From assembly GCF_003286085.1 (NCBI RefSeq), contig NW_020825563.1, positions 39,671 to 103,670 of the forward strand: DNA of 64,000 bases, read 5' to 3'. The DNA comes from Drosophila persimilis (lineage: Eukaryota > Arthropoda > Insecta > Diptera > Drosophilidae). The notes under the pieces are model-generated. The model made no database searches. It had not been told where the DNA came from and saw only the letters and a list, made by a program, of their open reading frames with translations. The first letter of the stretch is position 1; every line of letters starts with the position of its first letter. This document shows positions 42,210-55,085 of the stretch, in pieces. The position numbers and the translations under genes are program-made.

Positions 42210-43858
42210 TAATTTAGCCAATACCACTACTGCTACTACAGGTGCCCAGTACAACAGCTCTCTCAAAATCGTTTATTGGAACGCCTGGGGTCTAAAAAAC
42301 TAAATTTTGGAGTTAGAACTATTTATGCAGCGTAATAACGTGGACATAATGATGGTTATTGAAACCAGCATAACCTCAAATGACCCTACTACCACAATAA
42401 CAGACAATCTAACCATAAATGACTACATACTGTATACTGCCTCACACCCTTCCTCCAGAAGGAAAGGTGGAGTAGCCATTTATATCAAAATTGGTCTCAA
42501 CCACATTGCAACCAATTACAGAAATTTTCTTGCAGTGTGCTCCCATCGCATTAACCACTAACAATAATGAGGTCATTGCTCTAGCGCCAATATATTGCCC
42601 GCCAACTATCACCTGGACGGAGCAGCACTTCAAAAAGTTATTCAAGTACATGAGCGAACTCTGTTATGGCTCCAAATTTATAGTTTGCGGGGACTGGAAC
42701 GCTAAGCACCCATGGTGGGGCAATGTGCGATCCTGTAAAAGAGGCAGAGTTTTAATGAACACGATCCATGCAAACACCTGTTTAAATGTGTTGGCCACTG
42801 GGGGAGCCACACACTACCCATTTGATCAAAGAAAAAGGCCCTCCGCTATTGATTTGGCAGTATATGCTGGCATAAACTATGACAAAATTCACACATATTC
42901 AGCAGTTGATCTGCAATCTGACCAACTTCCTATCTTCATTAACCTGGGCATCAGTGGCTCAACGACAGTCCCGGTAACAAATCGCCGACTACTACCAAGC
43001 AAAGCAAATGTCAAAAAATTCCAAGATTTCCTATCGCAGCGTATCAATCTCAACATGGAAATAAACTCAGGAGAAGACATTGAGGTTGCGATCGACATTC
43101 TAAATCAAAACATCTACAATGCAGCGGCGGCTGCAACTTCGCTAATAAATCTGCGTTCTCACCCACGCACAGGGCAACTGCCACTAGATAGGAAAACACA
43201 GAAACTATTAAGGCTCAAATAGCAGCATAAAAGGGAGCAAATGCGCAGACCCACCTTGGAGACCCGAAGGTTATACAACGCAGCAAATCATCGACCTTCG
43301 TAAGGCTAAAAATAACCAGATCTATAACCTTTTTAAAAAAGTAGACGCTCAAGATCGTTACAGAATGCAAAAACTATAGCGCTTAACAAACACTTTAAAG
43401 AGGCAGCCAGAACCAAACTGGCCATTGAAAATTCCCAGCAGTAGTGGTAGTAGAGAAGGCTATAGGTGGACAAAGAGTAGCGAGGAGAACGCTGAAGCTT
43501 TTGTGTCACATTTAGAAGAAAGATTCACACCAAAACTCATAAACTCCGACGAATTTAGAAATACGATAGTTATGGAGTGTAAGGAAATTGCGCAGCTCAA
43601 ACGCTTAACAACTAAACCTGCCTGGCATCAGAGGCAACAGTTTGGGCGGAAATACGATGTAAATAGACTCCCGTTCAGGCCTATTTCCCCCAATGAAGTT
43701 ATGATGGAAACCAAATCTCTACAAAACAAAAAGGCTCCTGGCATGGACCAAATAAACAACAGAGTCATTAAAGCGTTACCTCAAATATTTACAATTGCAT
43801 CTTGAGACATGGCCATTTCCCCAAACAATGGAAATGTGCTGCTATTACAATGATTAAA
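42210..43858 (+). pseudogene. LINE A fragment, copy 6
   Basis: Right-array type: WNAWGL, then the shared stop after GLKN (42299-42301), TGCCTCACACC without the left-array stop, EN motif CGDWNAKHPWWGN in a 243-codon open stretch (42491-43222), then a stop after LLRLK. The RT-proximal part (43425-43805) has lost 22 bp near 43787 between two CAAA repeats, truncating the last ORF. It ends at the DINE border. Confidence 0.84.
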
Positions 43859-44984
43859 CGAGGGGGAACGTTGTGAGTTGCTGCGGACACCGCAACTCTA
43901 CAGTTATACCCGATACTAAGTCAGTATGGCTCTCCTCCGGCAGATGCTAATATTAAACGAAACGAAAAAGAGTGCGTGCGAGAGAGACAGAAAAACAGTC
44001 TGTGCGTGACGTCGGGCGCTGCGTAGCCACTGCAAATTGATTTGTTCCTGTTGGCTATAAAAATTATCTGATCTGATCCAGACTCAGCAATCTGATAGAT
44101 ATGGTCATTCTCTATGATTCTGCGTTCTTAGTTTTCTCGAATCTGAAATATTGCGGATGCAACAGATTCTCGTCCTTTGTGGGGGCGGAAGGGGGTGGGG
44201 CGAAATTCTGAGATATACGTTTTATAGTGAGATCTAACAGGAGTGCGGATACTAAATTTGGTTACTCTAGCCTTAATAGTCTCTGAGATTTGTGGTTGCC
44301 CCAGATTTTCGTCCTTTGCGGGGGCGGAAGGGTGTGCTTCGAAATTTTGACACAAAACGGTCAAGGTCCGATATCACGGGAGTGTGGATACGAAATTTGG
44401 TTGCTCTAGCTCTTATGGGTTCTGAGATCCTTGAGATCCTCATATTTTGCAATTGGCAAAACCGACCATGAAACCTGTGTGTTAGAGTGAGACAGAGCGA
44501 GAAAGAATGAAATTGTTTTCGTGATTCTGGCTATAATAATTATACGATCTGGTTCAGATTTTCCACTCTGTAAGATATAGTCATCTTCTACGATTCTGCG
44601 TTTTTAGTTTTCTCGTATCGTCGAAATTGTGGATGCCACAGATTTTCGTCCTTTGTGGGGGCGGAAGTGGGCGGGGCAAAGTTTTGAAATATTTTTGTAG
44701 CAGTGACATATCACAGAAGTCTGGATCCAAAACATCGTTACTCTAACTCTTATAGACTTTGAGCACTAGGCGCTGAAGGGGACGGACAGACGGACGGACG
44801 GACGGACGGACGGACGGACGGACAGACGGACAGACAGACATGGCTCAATCGACTCGGCTATTGATGCTGATCAAGAATATATATACTTTATGGGGTCGGA
44901 AACGATTCCTTCTGGACGTTACGCACATCCACTTTTACCACAAATCTAATATACCCCAATACTCATTTTGAGTATCGGGTATAA
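43859..44984 (+). mobile_element. DINE-1-like element, copy 7
   Basis: Full-length, 1126 bp, right-array subtype (GTCAGTATGGCTCTCC at the 5' end, GTATCGTCGAAATTG before the third module). Microsatellite at 44780-44840. Confidence 0.75.
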
Positions 44985-46648
44985 TAATTTAGCCAATACC
45001 ACTACTGCTACTACAGGTGCCCAGTACAACAGCTCTCTCAAAATCGTTTATTGGAACGCCTGGGGTCTAAAAAACTAAATTTTGGAGTTAGAACTATTTA
45101 TGCAGCGTAATAACGTGGACATAATGATGGTTATTGAAACCAGCATAACCTCAAATGACCCTACTACCACAATAACAGACAATCTAACCATAAATGACTA
45201 CATACTGTATACTGCCTCACACCCTTCCTCCAGAAGGAAAGATGGAGTAACCATTTATGTCAAAATTGGTCTCAACCACATTGCAACCAATTACAGAAAT
45301 TTTCTTGCAGTGTGCTCCCATCGCATTAACCACTAACAATAATGAGGTCATTGCCCAATATATTGCCCGCCAACTATCACCTGGACGGAGCAGCACTTCA
45401 AAAAGTTATTCAAGTACATGAGCGAACTCTGTTATGGCTCCAAATTTATAGTTTGCGGGGACTGGAACGCTAAGCACCCATGGTGGGGCAATGTGCGATC
45501 CTGTAAAAGAGGCAGAGTTTTAATGAACACGATCCATGCAAACACCTGTTTAAATGTGTTGGCCACTGGGGGAGCCACACACTACCCATTTGATCAAAGA
45601 AAAAGGCCCTCCGCTATTGATTTGGCAGTATATGCTGGCATAAACTATGACAGAATTCACACATATTCAGCAGTTGATCTGCAATCTGACCAACTTCCTA
45701 TCTTCATTAACCTGGGCATCAGTGGCTCAACGACAGTCCCGGTAACAAATCGCCGACTACTACCAAGCAAAGCAAATGTCAAAAAATTCCAAGATTTCCT
45801 ATCGCAGCGTATCAATCTCAACATGGAAATAAACTCAGGAGAAGACATTGAGGATGCGATCGACATTCTAAATCAAAACATCTACAATGCAGCGGCGGCT
45901 GCAACTTCGCTAATAAATCTGCGTTCTCACCCACGCACAGGGCAACTGCCACTAGATAGGAAAACACAGAAACTATTAAGGCTCAAATAGCAGCATAAAA
46001 GGGAGCAAATGCGCAGACCCACCTTGGAGACCCGAAGGTTATACAACGCAGCAAATCATCGCCCTTCGTAAGGCTAAAAATAACCAGATCTATAACCTTT
46101 TTAAAAAAGTAGACGCTCAAGATCGTTACAGAATGCAAAAACTATAGCGCTTAACAAACACTTTAAAGAGGCAGCCAGAACCAAACTGGCCATTGAAAAT
46201 TCCCAGCAGTAGTGGTAGTAGAGAAGGCTATAGGTGGACAAAGAGTAGCGAGGAGAACGCTGAAGCTTTTGTGTCACATTTAGAAGAAAGATTCACACCA
46301 AAACTCATAAACTCCGACGAATTTAGAAATACGATAGTTATGGAGTGTAAGGAAATTGCGCAGCTCAAACGCTTAACAACTAAACCTGCCTGGCATCAGA
46401 GGCAACAGTTTGGGCGGAAATACGATGTAAATAGACTCCCGTTCAGGCCTATTTCCCCCAATGAAGTTATGATGGAAACCAAATCTCTACAAAACAAAAA
46501 GGCTCCTGGCATGGACCAAATAAACAACAGAGTCATTAAAGCGTTACCTCAAAAGGTAATTATTCATTTGACAAATATTTACAATTGCATCTTGAGACAT
46601 GGCCATTTCCCCAAACAATGGAAATGTGCTGCTATTACAATGATTAAA
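44985..46648 (+). pseudogene. LINE A fragment, copy 7
   Basis: Same structure as copy 6 without the 22-bp loss. A 9-bp deletion (CATTGCCCAATAT for CATTGCTCTAGCGCCAATAT) is shared with the copy at 61954. Open stretch 45418-45990 includes CGDWNAKHPWWGN, and 46193-46666 covers the RT-proximal linker to KRGGTL. Confidence 0.84.
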
Positions 46649-47766
46649 CGAGGGGGAACGTTGTGAGTTGCTGCGGACACCGCAACTCTACAGTTATACC
46701 CGATACTAAGTCAGTATGGCTCTCCTCCGGCAGATGCTAATATTAAACGAAACGAAAAAGAGTGCGTGCGAGAGAGACAGAAAATCAGTCTGTGCGTGAC
46801 GTCGGGCGCTGCGTAGCCACTGCAAATTGATTTGTTCCTATTGGCTATAAAAATTATCTGATCTGATCCAGACTCAGCAATCTGATAGATATGGTCATTC
46901 TCTATGATTCTGCGTTCTTAGTTTTCTCGAATCTGAAATATTGCGGATGCAACAGATTCTCGTCCTTTGTGGGGGCGGAAGGGGGTGGGGCGAAATTCTG
47001 AGATATACGTTTTATAGTGAGATCTAACAGGAGTGCGGATACTAAATTTGGTTACTCTAGCCTTAATAGTCTCTGAGATTTGTGGTTGCCCCAGATTTTC
47101 GTCCTTTGCGGGGGCGGAAGGGTGTGCTTCGAAATTTTGACACAAAACGGTCAAGGTCCGATATCACAGGAGTGTGGATACGAAATTTGGTTGCTCTAGC
47201 TCTTATGGGTTCTGAGATCCTTGAGATCCTCATATTTTGCAATTGGCAAAACCGACCATGAAACCTGTGTGTTAGAGTGAGATAGAGCGAGAAAGAATGA
47301 AATTGTTTTCGTGATTCTGGCTATAATAATTATACGATCTGGTTCAGATTTTGCACTCTGTAAGATATAGTCATCTTCTACGATTCTGCGTTTTTAGTTT
47401 TCTCGTATCGTCGAAATTGTGGATGCCACAGATTTTCGTCCTTTGTGGGGGCGGAAGTGGGCGGGGCAAAGTTTTGAAATATTTTTGTAGCAGTGACATA
47501 TCACAGAAGTCTGGATCCAAAACATCGTTGCTCTAGCTCTTATAGACTTTGAGCACTAGGCGCTGAAGGGGACGGACAGACGGACGGACGGACGGACGGA
47601 CGGACAGACGGACAGACAGACATGGCTCAATCGACTCGGCTATTGATGCTGATCAAGAATATATATACTTTATGGGGTCGGAAACGATTCCTTTTGGACG
47701 TTACGCACATCCACTTTTACCACAAATCTAATATACCCCAATACTCATTTTGAGTATCGGGTATAA
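46649..47766 (+). mobile_element. DINE-1-like element, copy 8
   Basis: Full-length, 1118 bp, very close to copy 7 with a slightly shorter microsatellite (47575-47620). Confidence 0.75.
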
Positions 47767-49199
47767 TAATTTAGCCAATACCACTACTGCTACTACAGGT
47801 GCCCAGTACAACAGCTCTCTCAAAATCGTTTATTGGAACGCCTGGGATCTAAAAAACTAAATTTTGGAGTTAGAACTATTTATGCAGCGTAATAACGTGG
47901 ACATAATGATGGTTATTGAAACCAGCATAACCTCAAATGACCCTACTACCACAATAACAGACAATCTAACCATAAATGACTACATACTGTATACTGCCAA
48001 ATTTATAGTTTGCGGGGACTGGAACGCTAAGCACCCATGGTGGGGCAATGTGCGATCCTGTAAAAGAGGCAGAGTTTTAATGAACACGATCCATGCAAAC
48101 ACCTGTTTAAATGTGTTGGCCACTGGGGGAGCCACACACTACCCATTTGATCAAAGAAAAAGGCCCTCCGCTATTGATTTGGCAGTATATGCTGGCATAA
48201 ACTATGACAGAATTCACACATATTCAGCAGTTGATCTGCAATCTGACCAACTTCCTATCTTCATTAACCTGGGCATCAGTGGCTCAACGACAGTCCCGGT
48301 AACAAATCGCCGACTACTACCAAGCAAAGCAAATGTCAAAAAATTCCAAGATTTCCTATCGCAGCGTATCAATCTCAACATGGAAATAAACTCAGGAGAA
48401 GACATTGAGGATGCGATCGACATTCTAAATCAAAACATCTACAATGCAGCGGCGGCTGCAACTTCGCTAATAAATCTGCGTTCTCACCCACGCACAGGGC
48501 AACTGCCACTAGATAGGAAAACACAGAAACTATTAAGGCTCAAATAGCAGCATAAAAGGGAGCAAATGCGCAGACCCACCTTGGAGACCCGAAGGTTATA
48601 CAACGCAGCAAATCATCGACCTTCGTAAGGCTAAAAATAACCAGATCTATAACCTTTTTAAAAAAGTAGACGCTCAAGATCGTTACAGAATGCAAAAACT
48701 ATAGCGCTTAACAAACACTTTAAAGAGGCAGCCAGAACCAAACTGGCCATTGAAAATTCCCAGCAGTAGTGGTAGTAGAGAAGGCTATAGGTGGACAAAG
48801 AGTAGCGAGGAGAACGCTGAAGCTTTTGTGTCACATTTAGAAGAAAGATTCACACCAAAACTCATAAACTCCGACGAATTTAGAAATACGATAGTTATGG
48901 AGTGTAAGGAAATTGCGCAGCTCAAACGCTTAACAACTAAACCTGCCTGGCATCAGAGGCAACAGTTTGGGCGGAAATACGATGTAAATAGACTCCCGTT
49001 CAGGCCTATTTCCCCCAATGAAGTTATGATGGAAACCAAATCTCTACAAAACAAAAAGGCTCCTGGCATGGACCAAATAAACAACAGAGTCATTAAAGCG
49101 TTACCTCAAAAGGTAATTATTCATTTGACAAATATTTACAATTGCATCTTGAGACATGGCCATTTCCCCAAACAATGTGCTGCTATTACAATGATTAAA
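47767..49199 (+). pseudogene. LINE A fragment, copy 8 (in-frame endonuclease deletion)
   Basis: The sequence jumps at 47999 from DYILYTA to KFIVCGDWNAKHPWWGN, removing the intervening endonuclease part, and happens to restore one frame of 227 codons (47864-48547). This looks like a coding gene but is a deletion product lacking part of the endonuclease fold. The 6-bp loss turning KQWKCAA into KQCAA (about 49177) is shared with the copies at 58621 and 61954. Confidence 0.84.
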
Positions 49200-50060
49200 C
49201 GAGGGGGAACGTTGTGAGTTGCTGCGGACACCGCAACTCTACAGTTATACCCGATACTAAGTCAGTATGGCTCTCCTCCGGCAGATGCTAATATTAAACG
49301 AAACGAAAAAGAGTGCGTGCGAGAGAGACAGAAAATCAGTCTGTGCGTGACGTCGGGCGCTGCGTAGCCACTGCAAATTGATTTGTTCCTGTTGGCTATA
49401 AAAATTATCTGATCTGATCCAGACTCAGCAATCTGATAGATATGGTCATTCTCTATGATTCTACGTTCTTAGTTTTCTCGAATCTGAAATATTGCGGATG
49501 CAACAGATTCTCGTCCTTTGTGGGGGCGGAAGGGGGTGGGGCGAAATTCTGAGATATACGTTTTATAGTGAGATCTAACAGGAGTGCGGATACTAAATTT
49601 GGTTACTCTAGCCTTAATAGTCTCTGAGATTTGTGGTTGCCCCAGATTTTCGTCCTTTGCGGGGGCGGAAGGGGGTGCTTCGAAATTTTGACACAAAACG
49701 GTCAAGGTCCGATATCACAGGTTGCTCTAGCCTTAATAGTCTCTGAGATTGTGGGGGCGGAAGTGGGCGGGGCAAAGTTTTGAAATATTTTTGTAGCAGT
49801 GACATATCACAGAAGTCTGGATCCAAAACATCGTTGCTCTAGCTCTTATAGACTTTGAGCACTAGGCGCTGAAGGGGACGGACAGACGGACAGATGGATG
49901 GACGGACAGACAGACATGGCTCAATCGACTCGGCTATTGATGCTGATCAAGAATATATATACTTTATGGGGTCGGAAACGATTCCTTCTGGACGTTACAC
50001 ACATCCACTTTCACCACAAATCTAATATACCCCAATACTCATTTTGAGTATCGGGTATGA
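49200..50060 (+). mobile_element. DINE-1-like element, copy 9 (internally deleted, inside LINE A RT)
   Basis: 861 bp. Deletion junctions near 49721 and 49751 join modules. It ends GGGTATGA and is followed by AACCGAGCAAAAATGC of LINE A, as at 38803. Confidence 0.75.
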
Positions 50061-50840
50061 AACCGAGCAAAAATGCAAATGAAGTTGGCTCTAATCGACC
50101 GATTAGCCTTTTGGCTGGCTTCTCTAAAATCTTTGAAACCTTGCTCATGAAAAGAATGTTTGAATGCGAAGACTTTGAGAAGGCCATTCCCTCTCATCAG
50201 TTTGGATTGAGGAGAGAGCATAGCACGGAGCAACAACTGGCACGCGTTACACAGTATATTCTTGATGCATATGAGAAACAGGTTTTTTGTTCTGCCGTAT
50301 TTATTGACGTGAGCGAAGCCTTTGACCGAGTTTGGCATACTGGTCTACTACTTAAGCTAGCGAAGCTACTCCCGTTTACATATTACAACGTTTTAAAAAG
50401 TTACTTAGCAGCTAGAACATTTTTTTGTAAACGGAAACAATGGAATACGCTCGAGACCTGGAAGGATTTGCGCCGGAGTGCCCCAGGGTAGCGTCCTCGG
50501 CCCTGTACTCTACACAGTCTTCACGTCGGATATGCCGCTACCGCACCTGTCAGAACAAAATGAAAGAATTGAGTCGAATATATACAACAACATGATGCTT
50601 TCTACTTACGCAGATGACACAATCGTCCTATGTGCTAAAAAAGAAGCCAGTACAGCGGTTAGAACAAATCAGTGTCCAAATGGTGCATCAGCCTGTACCA
50701 GCAAAACGGTCCATGTCCTCTATACAAGGCGATCGATTGCAAATATCATAGGTGAGCTATCGCCAAAAATGTACAACGAAGCAATCAAAAGTAAGCCAAG
50801 GCATCGCTATCTAGGCTTGCTAATGGAAACTTGTGCTACA
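50061..50840 (+). pseudogene. LINE A reverse transcriptase, 3' half, copy 9
   Basis: Counterpart of 38803-39640. Here the catalytic box is intact (TYADDTIV) and the 58-bp duplication is absent. It has its own damage: NRPISLLAG for YRPISLLAG and one extra T in the T-run near 50421 that shifts the frame before PQGSVLGP. Confidence 0.86.
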
Positions 50841-51200
50841 AGCCCATACCACCCAGTTAGCAATTCGAGTGAGTGCAGCATCCATGAGACTGAACTGGAT
50901 CATTGGTCATCAGAGCCGGCTATCTAAAAGATGCAAAATGGTTATTTATAAACAATTAATCGCCCCAATATGGCAATATGCCTTACCTGTATGGGGAGCA
51001 TTGGTATACGAATCACAATTTTGCAGGGTAGAAAGCGCACAGAACCAACTCCTACGAAAAATCGTGAAGGCTAGCAGGTACACAAGAAATCAAGTTATCC
51101 GAGATGCATACAACATTGACTCTGCAGAAGAAACCTTTGATAGAGCCAGCGGCAGGCTTCACTATTTCGCCATCCAAATCTGGAAGCAAAAAGACTCATC
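50840..51200 (+). pseudogene. LINE A post-RT thumb/connection region, copy 9
   Basis: As 39640-40000, nearly identical: LNWIIGHQSRLSKRCK, QLIAPIWQYALPVWGALVY, AQNQLLRKIVKASRY. The same frame change is present near its end, so that break predates the duplication. Confidence 0.8.
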
Positions 51201-52439
51201 ATGCAGCCCTTCATTCCTCAAAGGCTTGACCGGCCAAGATACACAAAGCAGCTGGAAACTCACTTTTGGCCTCTCCAACAACAACTCCTGCAGCAGGCAG
51301 CACAACAACAACTACTGCTGCCAACTTTAATCAGACACGAGCAGCTTGAAATTGAACAACAGCGCCAACTCCGGGAGTCCCAAGTCAAGGAAGCACTTGT
51401 CGAACGGAAACGCCTTGAACAAGAGCGTCGCAAAGCCCTTGGTATCCCGCAGGAGAGACCCTCAATAATCTGAGTTAATCGTATGGCGCAATGTCTCAGG
51501 AGAGGAGAAATGAATCGATTAGAAATGGCGCAGAAGATTCGTTTTGAGCCCGAATACATACAAAGTCTCATAATGACTCCGCTTGAACCACACGAATTCC
51601 CTCCGCCTACTCCAGAGCAGGTTCTCGAAGAGCAGATGAAGTCCGTTCAGTCCGTTCCGGACGCAGCATTTGCCGCCGAAGAAAGCCGAGCCCGTACAAA
51701 TCCGCACCAGGAAGCCTCATCTGTGTGTGTAGAAGCTGCACAACCAAAAGCTATGGCCACTCCAATACCTAAAAGAAGACAAAATATCATCAATGCCAAT
51801 CTGGATGGCAATAATTCTGCTTACCTTTATTTACAGGCAAATATCACAGCTACTGACGGCCTCTTGGTGCATCCAAGGCAAATCTGGCGCCCAGCAGCCC
51901 ATCCGTTGGCCTGCCATCCTGCTGTAATTCCTATGGCTGCCTGCAGTGAGCGGCCTCCCACGCCATCTTCTATAAGGGCCTCGCCTACTGCCGGTATTGA
52001 CGTGCGTATCCGGAATGACTTTTTGGCAACTTCTCCGAATCCACTCCGCAGCCTGCAGCAGCCTATCGCTACTCCAAAATCTGAAAGAAGACGAAAAATC
52101 ATCAATGCCAATCTGGATGGCAATAACTTACTTACTTTCTTCTATCTACAGGCAAACAGCACAGATACTGACGGCCTCCTGATGAATACACGGCGAAAGC
52201 TAGCTATCCTGTTGCGAATCCTCTGGCTGGGCGCAGCGAGCCGGCTGCAATGCTCCCTTCTGCACGTCCATTGCCGATGCACATTTCCGCCCCTGGAATC
52301 GCCTTTTGACTGGCTCGCCAAATCCGCACCGCAGTATATCCAGCATCCAACGAAGGCCTGTCCAACAGTTACAACAGCCACTGGTGAATCTTCTTCTCAT
52401 TGGCCTAATGCTGGATCCATGGCTGTTGCAGCAGCCTAA
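51201..52439 (+). pseudogene. LINE A C-terminal extension, copy 9
   Basis: Second copy of the Gln-rich coiled coil, in-frame TGA (51471) and 3' ORF (ATG at 51483, 318 codons). The duplicated NLDGNN modules are present. Relative to copy 5 there is a small indel in the second module (NNLLTFFYLQ) and a 23-bp loss near 52200, after which the frame changes and the ORF runs longer to a different C-terminus. The conservation of a long open frame in both copies is expected from their recent duplication and is not independent evidence of selection. Confidence 0.66.
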
Positions 52440-52861
52440 TGACGTCACGTGGCATTTACTCAGACCGCTCCCAGGTCACCTTCTGAAATTTCACCGCCGT
52501 CCAGTGCGTCAATGGTGGAAAGGCGCACACCGAAAGACACGCCCTCTGGAAGCATATAGGCGAAGCAATTTGTAACAATCAAATACTTACTCACTTACGC
52601 TGCGGCTTTATACTTCCCCTGAGACTGCAGCAGCCTGATGAAGTCACCGGGTCCTTTATTTTGACACCTGCTCAAGCCAACTTCTACAGACTCAATTCCA
52701 TCCAGTGAGCTGATGATAGAGGTTCATACCTATATATACGACCGCTGTAATTAAATGGGCAAAGAAATTATAATTAATACAGCTTCTATTTGTTAAATTT
52801 ATAATTTTATTTCTTACAATGCAATTTCCAAATGTAAACAAGCGCACGTCGTTGCCAGAAA
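52440..52861 (+). other. LINE A 3' untranslated region, copy 9
   Basis: Matches the end of 41132-41684 (GACGTCACGTGGCATTTACT onward) and has the same junction to a 5'-truncated DINE copy. Confidence 0.6.
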
Positions 52862-53342
52862 ATGTTGGAGTGAGACAGAGCGAGAAAGAATGAAATTGTT
52901 TTCGTGATTCTGGCTATAATAATTATACGATCTGGTTCAGATTTTGCACTCTGTAAGATACTCTTCTACGATTCTGCGTTTTTAGTTTTCTCGTATCGTC
53001 GAAATTGTGGATGCCACAGATTTTCGTCCTTTGTGGGGGCGGAAGTGGGCGGGGCAAAGTTTTGAAATATTTTTGTAGCAGTGACATATCACAGAAGTCT
53101 GGATCCAAAACATCGTTGCTCTAGCTCTTATAGACTTTGAGCACTAGGCGCTGAAGGGGACGGACAGACGGACGGACGGACAGACGGACAGACAGACATG
53201 GCTCAATCGACTCGGCTATTGATGCTGATCAAGAATATATATACTTTATGGGGTCGGAAACGATTCCTTCTGGACGTTACGCACATCCACTTTTACCACA
53301 AATCTAATATACCCCAATACTCATTTTGAGTATCGGGTATAA
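52862..53342 (+). mobile_element. DINE-1-like element, copy 10 (5'-truncated)
   Basis: Counterpart of copy 6, with a much shorter microsatellite (53160-53200). Confidence 0.75.
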
Positions 53343-53537
53343 TAATTTAGCCAATACCACTACTGCTACTACAGGTGCCCAGTACAACAGCTCTCTCAAA
53401 ATCGTTTATTGGAACGCCTGGGGTCTAAAAAACTAAATTTTGGAGTTAGAACTATTTATGCAGCGTAATAACGTGGACATAATGATGGTTATTGAAACCA
53501 GCATAACCTCAAATGACCCTACTACCACAATAACAGA
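53343..53537 (+). pseudogene. LINE A copy 10, left part
   Basis: Start of the endonuclease with the shared stop after GLKN. It is interrupted at CAATAACAGAC by a DINE element; LINE A continues with CAATCTAACC at 58621. Confidence 0.82.
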
Positions 53538-54289
53538 CGAGGGGGAACGTTGTGAGTTGCTGCGGACACCGCAACTCTACGGTTATACCCGATACTAAGT
53601 CAGTATGGCTCTCCTCCGGCAGATGGCGCTAATATTAAGCGACACGACAAAGAGTGTGTGCGAGAGAGACAGAAAATCAGTTTGATCGTGACGTCGGGCG
53701 CTGCGTAGCCAGTGCAAATTGGTTTGTTCCTTTTGGCTATACAAATTATCTGATCTGATCCAGATTCAGCAACCGGATAGATATGGTCATTCTCTATGAT
53801 TCTGCGTTTTTAGTTTTCTCGTATCCTCAATATTGTGGATGCAACAGATTTTCGTCCTTTGTGTAGGCGGAAGGGGGTGGGGCGAAATTTTGAGATATAC
53901 GTTTTATAGTGAGATCTAACAGAAGTGCGGATGCCAAATTTGGTTACTCTAGCCTTAATAGTCTCTGAGATTTATGAATATCCCCAGATTTTCATCCTTT
54001 ACGGGGGCGGAAGGGGGTGTGGCGAAATTTTGACACAAAATAGTCAAGGTCCGATATCACAGGAGTGTGGATACCAAATTTGGTTGCTCTGGCTTTTATA
54101 GGTTCTGAGATCCTTGAACTCATATTTTGCAATTGGCAAAACCGACCATGAAACCTGTGTGTTAGAGTGAGACAGAGCGAGAAAGAGTGAAATTGTTTTC
54201 GTGATTCTGGCTATAATAATTATACGATCTGGTTCAGATTTTGCACTCTGTAAGATATAGTCATCTTCTACGATTCTGCGTTTTTAGTT
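53538..54289 (+). mobile_element. DINE-1-like element, copy 11, left part
   Basis: Full 5' end. Its sequence (CCGGCAGATGGCGCTAATATT, GTGTAGGCGG) is closer to the left-array DINE copies, though it stands in the right array. It is interrupted at TTTTTAGTT by the CR1-clade LINE and resumes at 58240. Confidence 0.75.
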
Positions 54290-54302
54290 AGTAATCCACG
54301 AA

Positions 54303-54965
54303 ATGGAGCAGCAAATTATCAAACTCAAAAATGAGGTACATGGTATGCAAGAAATACGTGCGCAAGTTAGAGATCTAAGCACACAATGTGTTGAGCGCGC
54401 CAAAGCGGACATTGCGTGTGATCTCCGTATTCATGGAATACCCTTTGAAGAAGGTGAAATGTTGAAGGTCCGATTCAACAAGATGTGCTTTGCCCTTAAC
54501 CTAACACCCCTCCCAAGGGTGAAAGACATCTTTAGGATCCGAAAGAGAACACACGGAACAGCTGTTGATCCAGTGATAATCCTGCGACTAGAGAGTGTGA
54601 GAGAGAAGGCGGCGTTGTTGCAAGCTGTTGGCAACTATCGCAGGGAATCGAAAAAACTGCTATCACTGGACCTAATGGAATTCGACTCACAGGCTGCGTT
54701 TAATATTAATGAGCAGCTGTCTAAAGAGAATCTGGCTGTTTTCAAAGTGGCTATGAAAATGAAAAAAGGAAAAGCACTATCGGCTGTTTTCACTCGTCGG
54801 GCGATCGTGCATGTTAAGAAGCATCCAGCTGGAGAGATTTTTAGAGTGGATAACATGCATGACCTGCAAACATTGCGGGATACTTCCGAGGATGAGCTTG
54901 CAGCAGTTGATCCAGGTGCAGTTAACAGGCCAGTTGAGACAGACCAGAATAACCTTTTTCGTTAG
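54303..54965 (+). CDS. CR1-clade ORF1 protein, probably 5'-truncated
   Basis: 220 open codons from the ATG at 54303. Residues 1-35 are a likely coiled coil (MEQQIIKLKNEVHGMQEIRA). Next come a compact domain DLRIHGIPFEEGE... PRVKDIFRIRKR... DPVIILRLESVREKAALLQA and a basic C-terminal domain (KMKKGKALSAVFTRRAIVHV). This resembles ORF1 proteins of CR1/L1-type elements, which trimerise by the coiled coil and bind RNA. The element begins 13 bp upstream, so the start may be internal to a longer original ORF1 that had an N-terminal zinc or PHD-like part. Confidence 0.72.
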   Translation: MEQQIIKLKNEVHGMQEIRAQVRDLSTQCVERAKADIACDLRIHGIPFEEGEMLKVRFNKMCFALNLTPLPRVKDIFRIRKRTHGTAVDPVIILRLESVREKAALLQAVGNYRRESKKLLSLDLMEFDSQAAFNINEQLSKENLAVFKVAMKMKKGKALSAVFTRRAIVHVKKHPAGEIFRVDNMHDLQTLRDTSEDELAAVDPGAVNRPVETDQNNLFR

Positions 54966-55085
54966 TAAAACTTCCCTTAGCCATAGTAATATAATGTTGA
55001 AGTTTAAGGTTTTATGTTTTTATATAGTTATAATTGATTTGTGTATATTGCGTGTGCTGCTAATATGCTATTTAGTAACTTTTAA

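Noticed and set aside
44128..44364. 78-codon minus-strand ORFs with repeats of FRPTPFRPHKGRES (also 46918, 49469, 60347)
   Set aside because: The apparent protein repeat is simply the translation of two adjacent DINE modules; no start context or domain.
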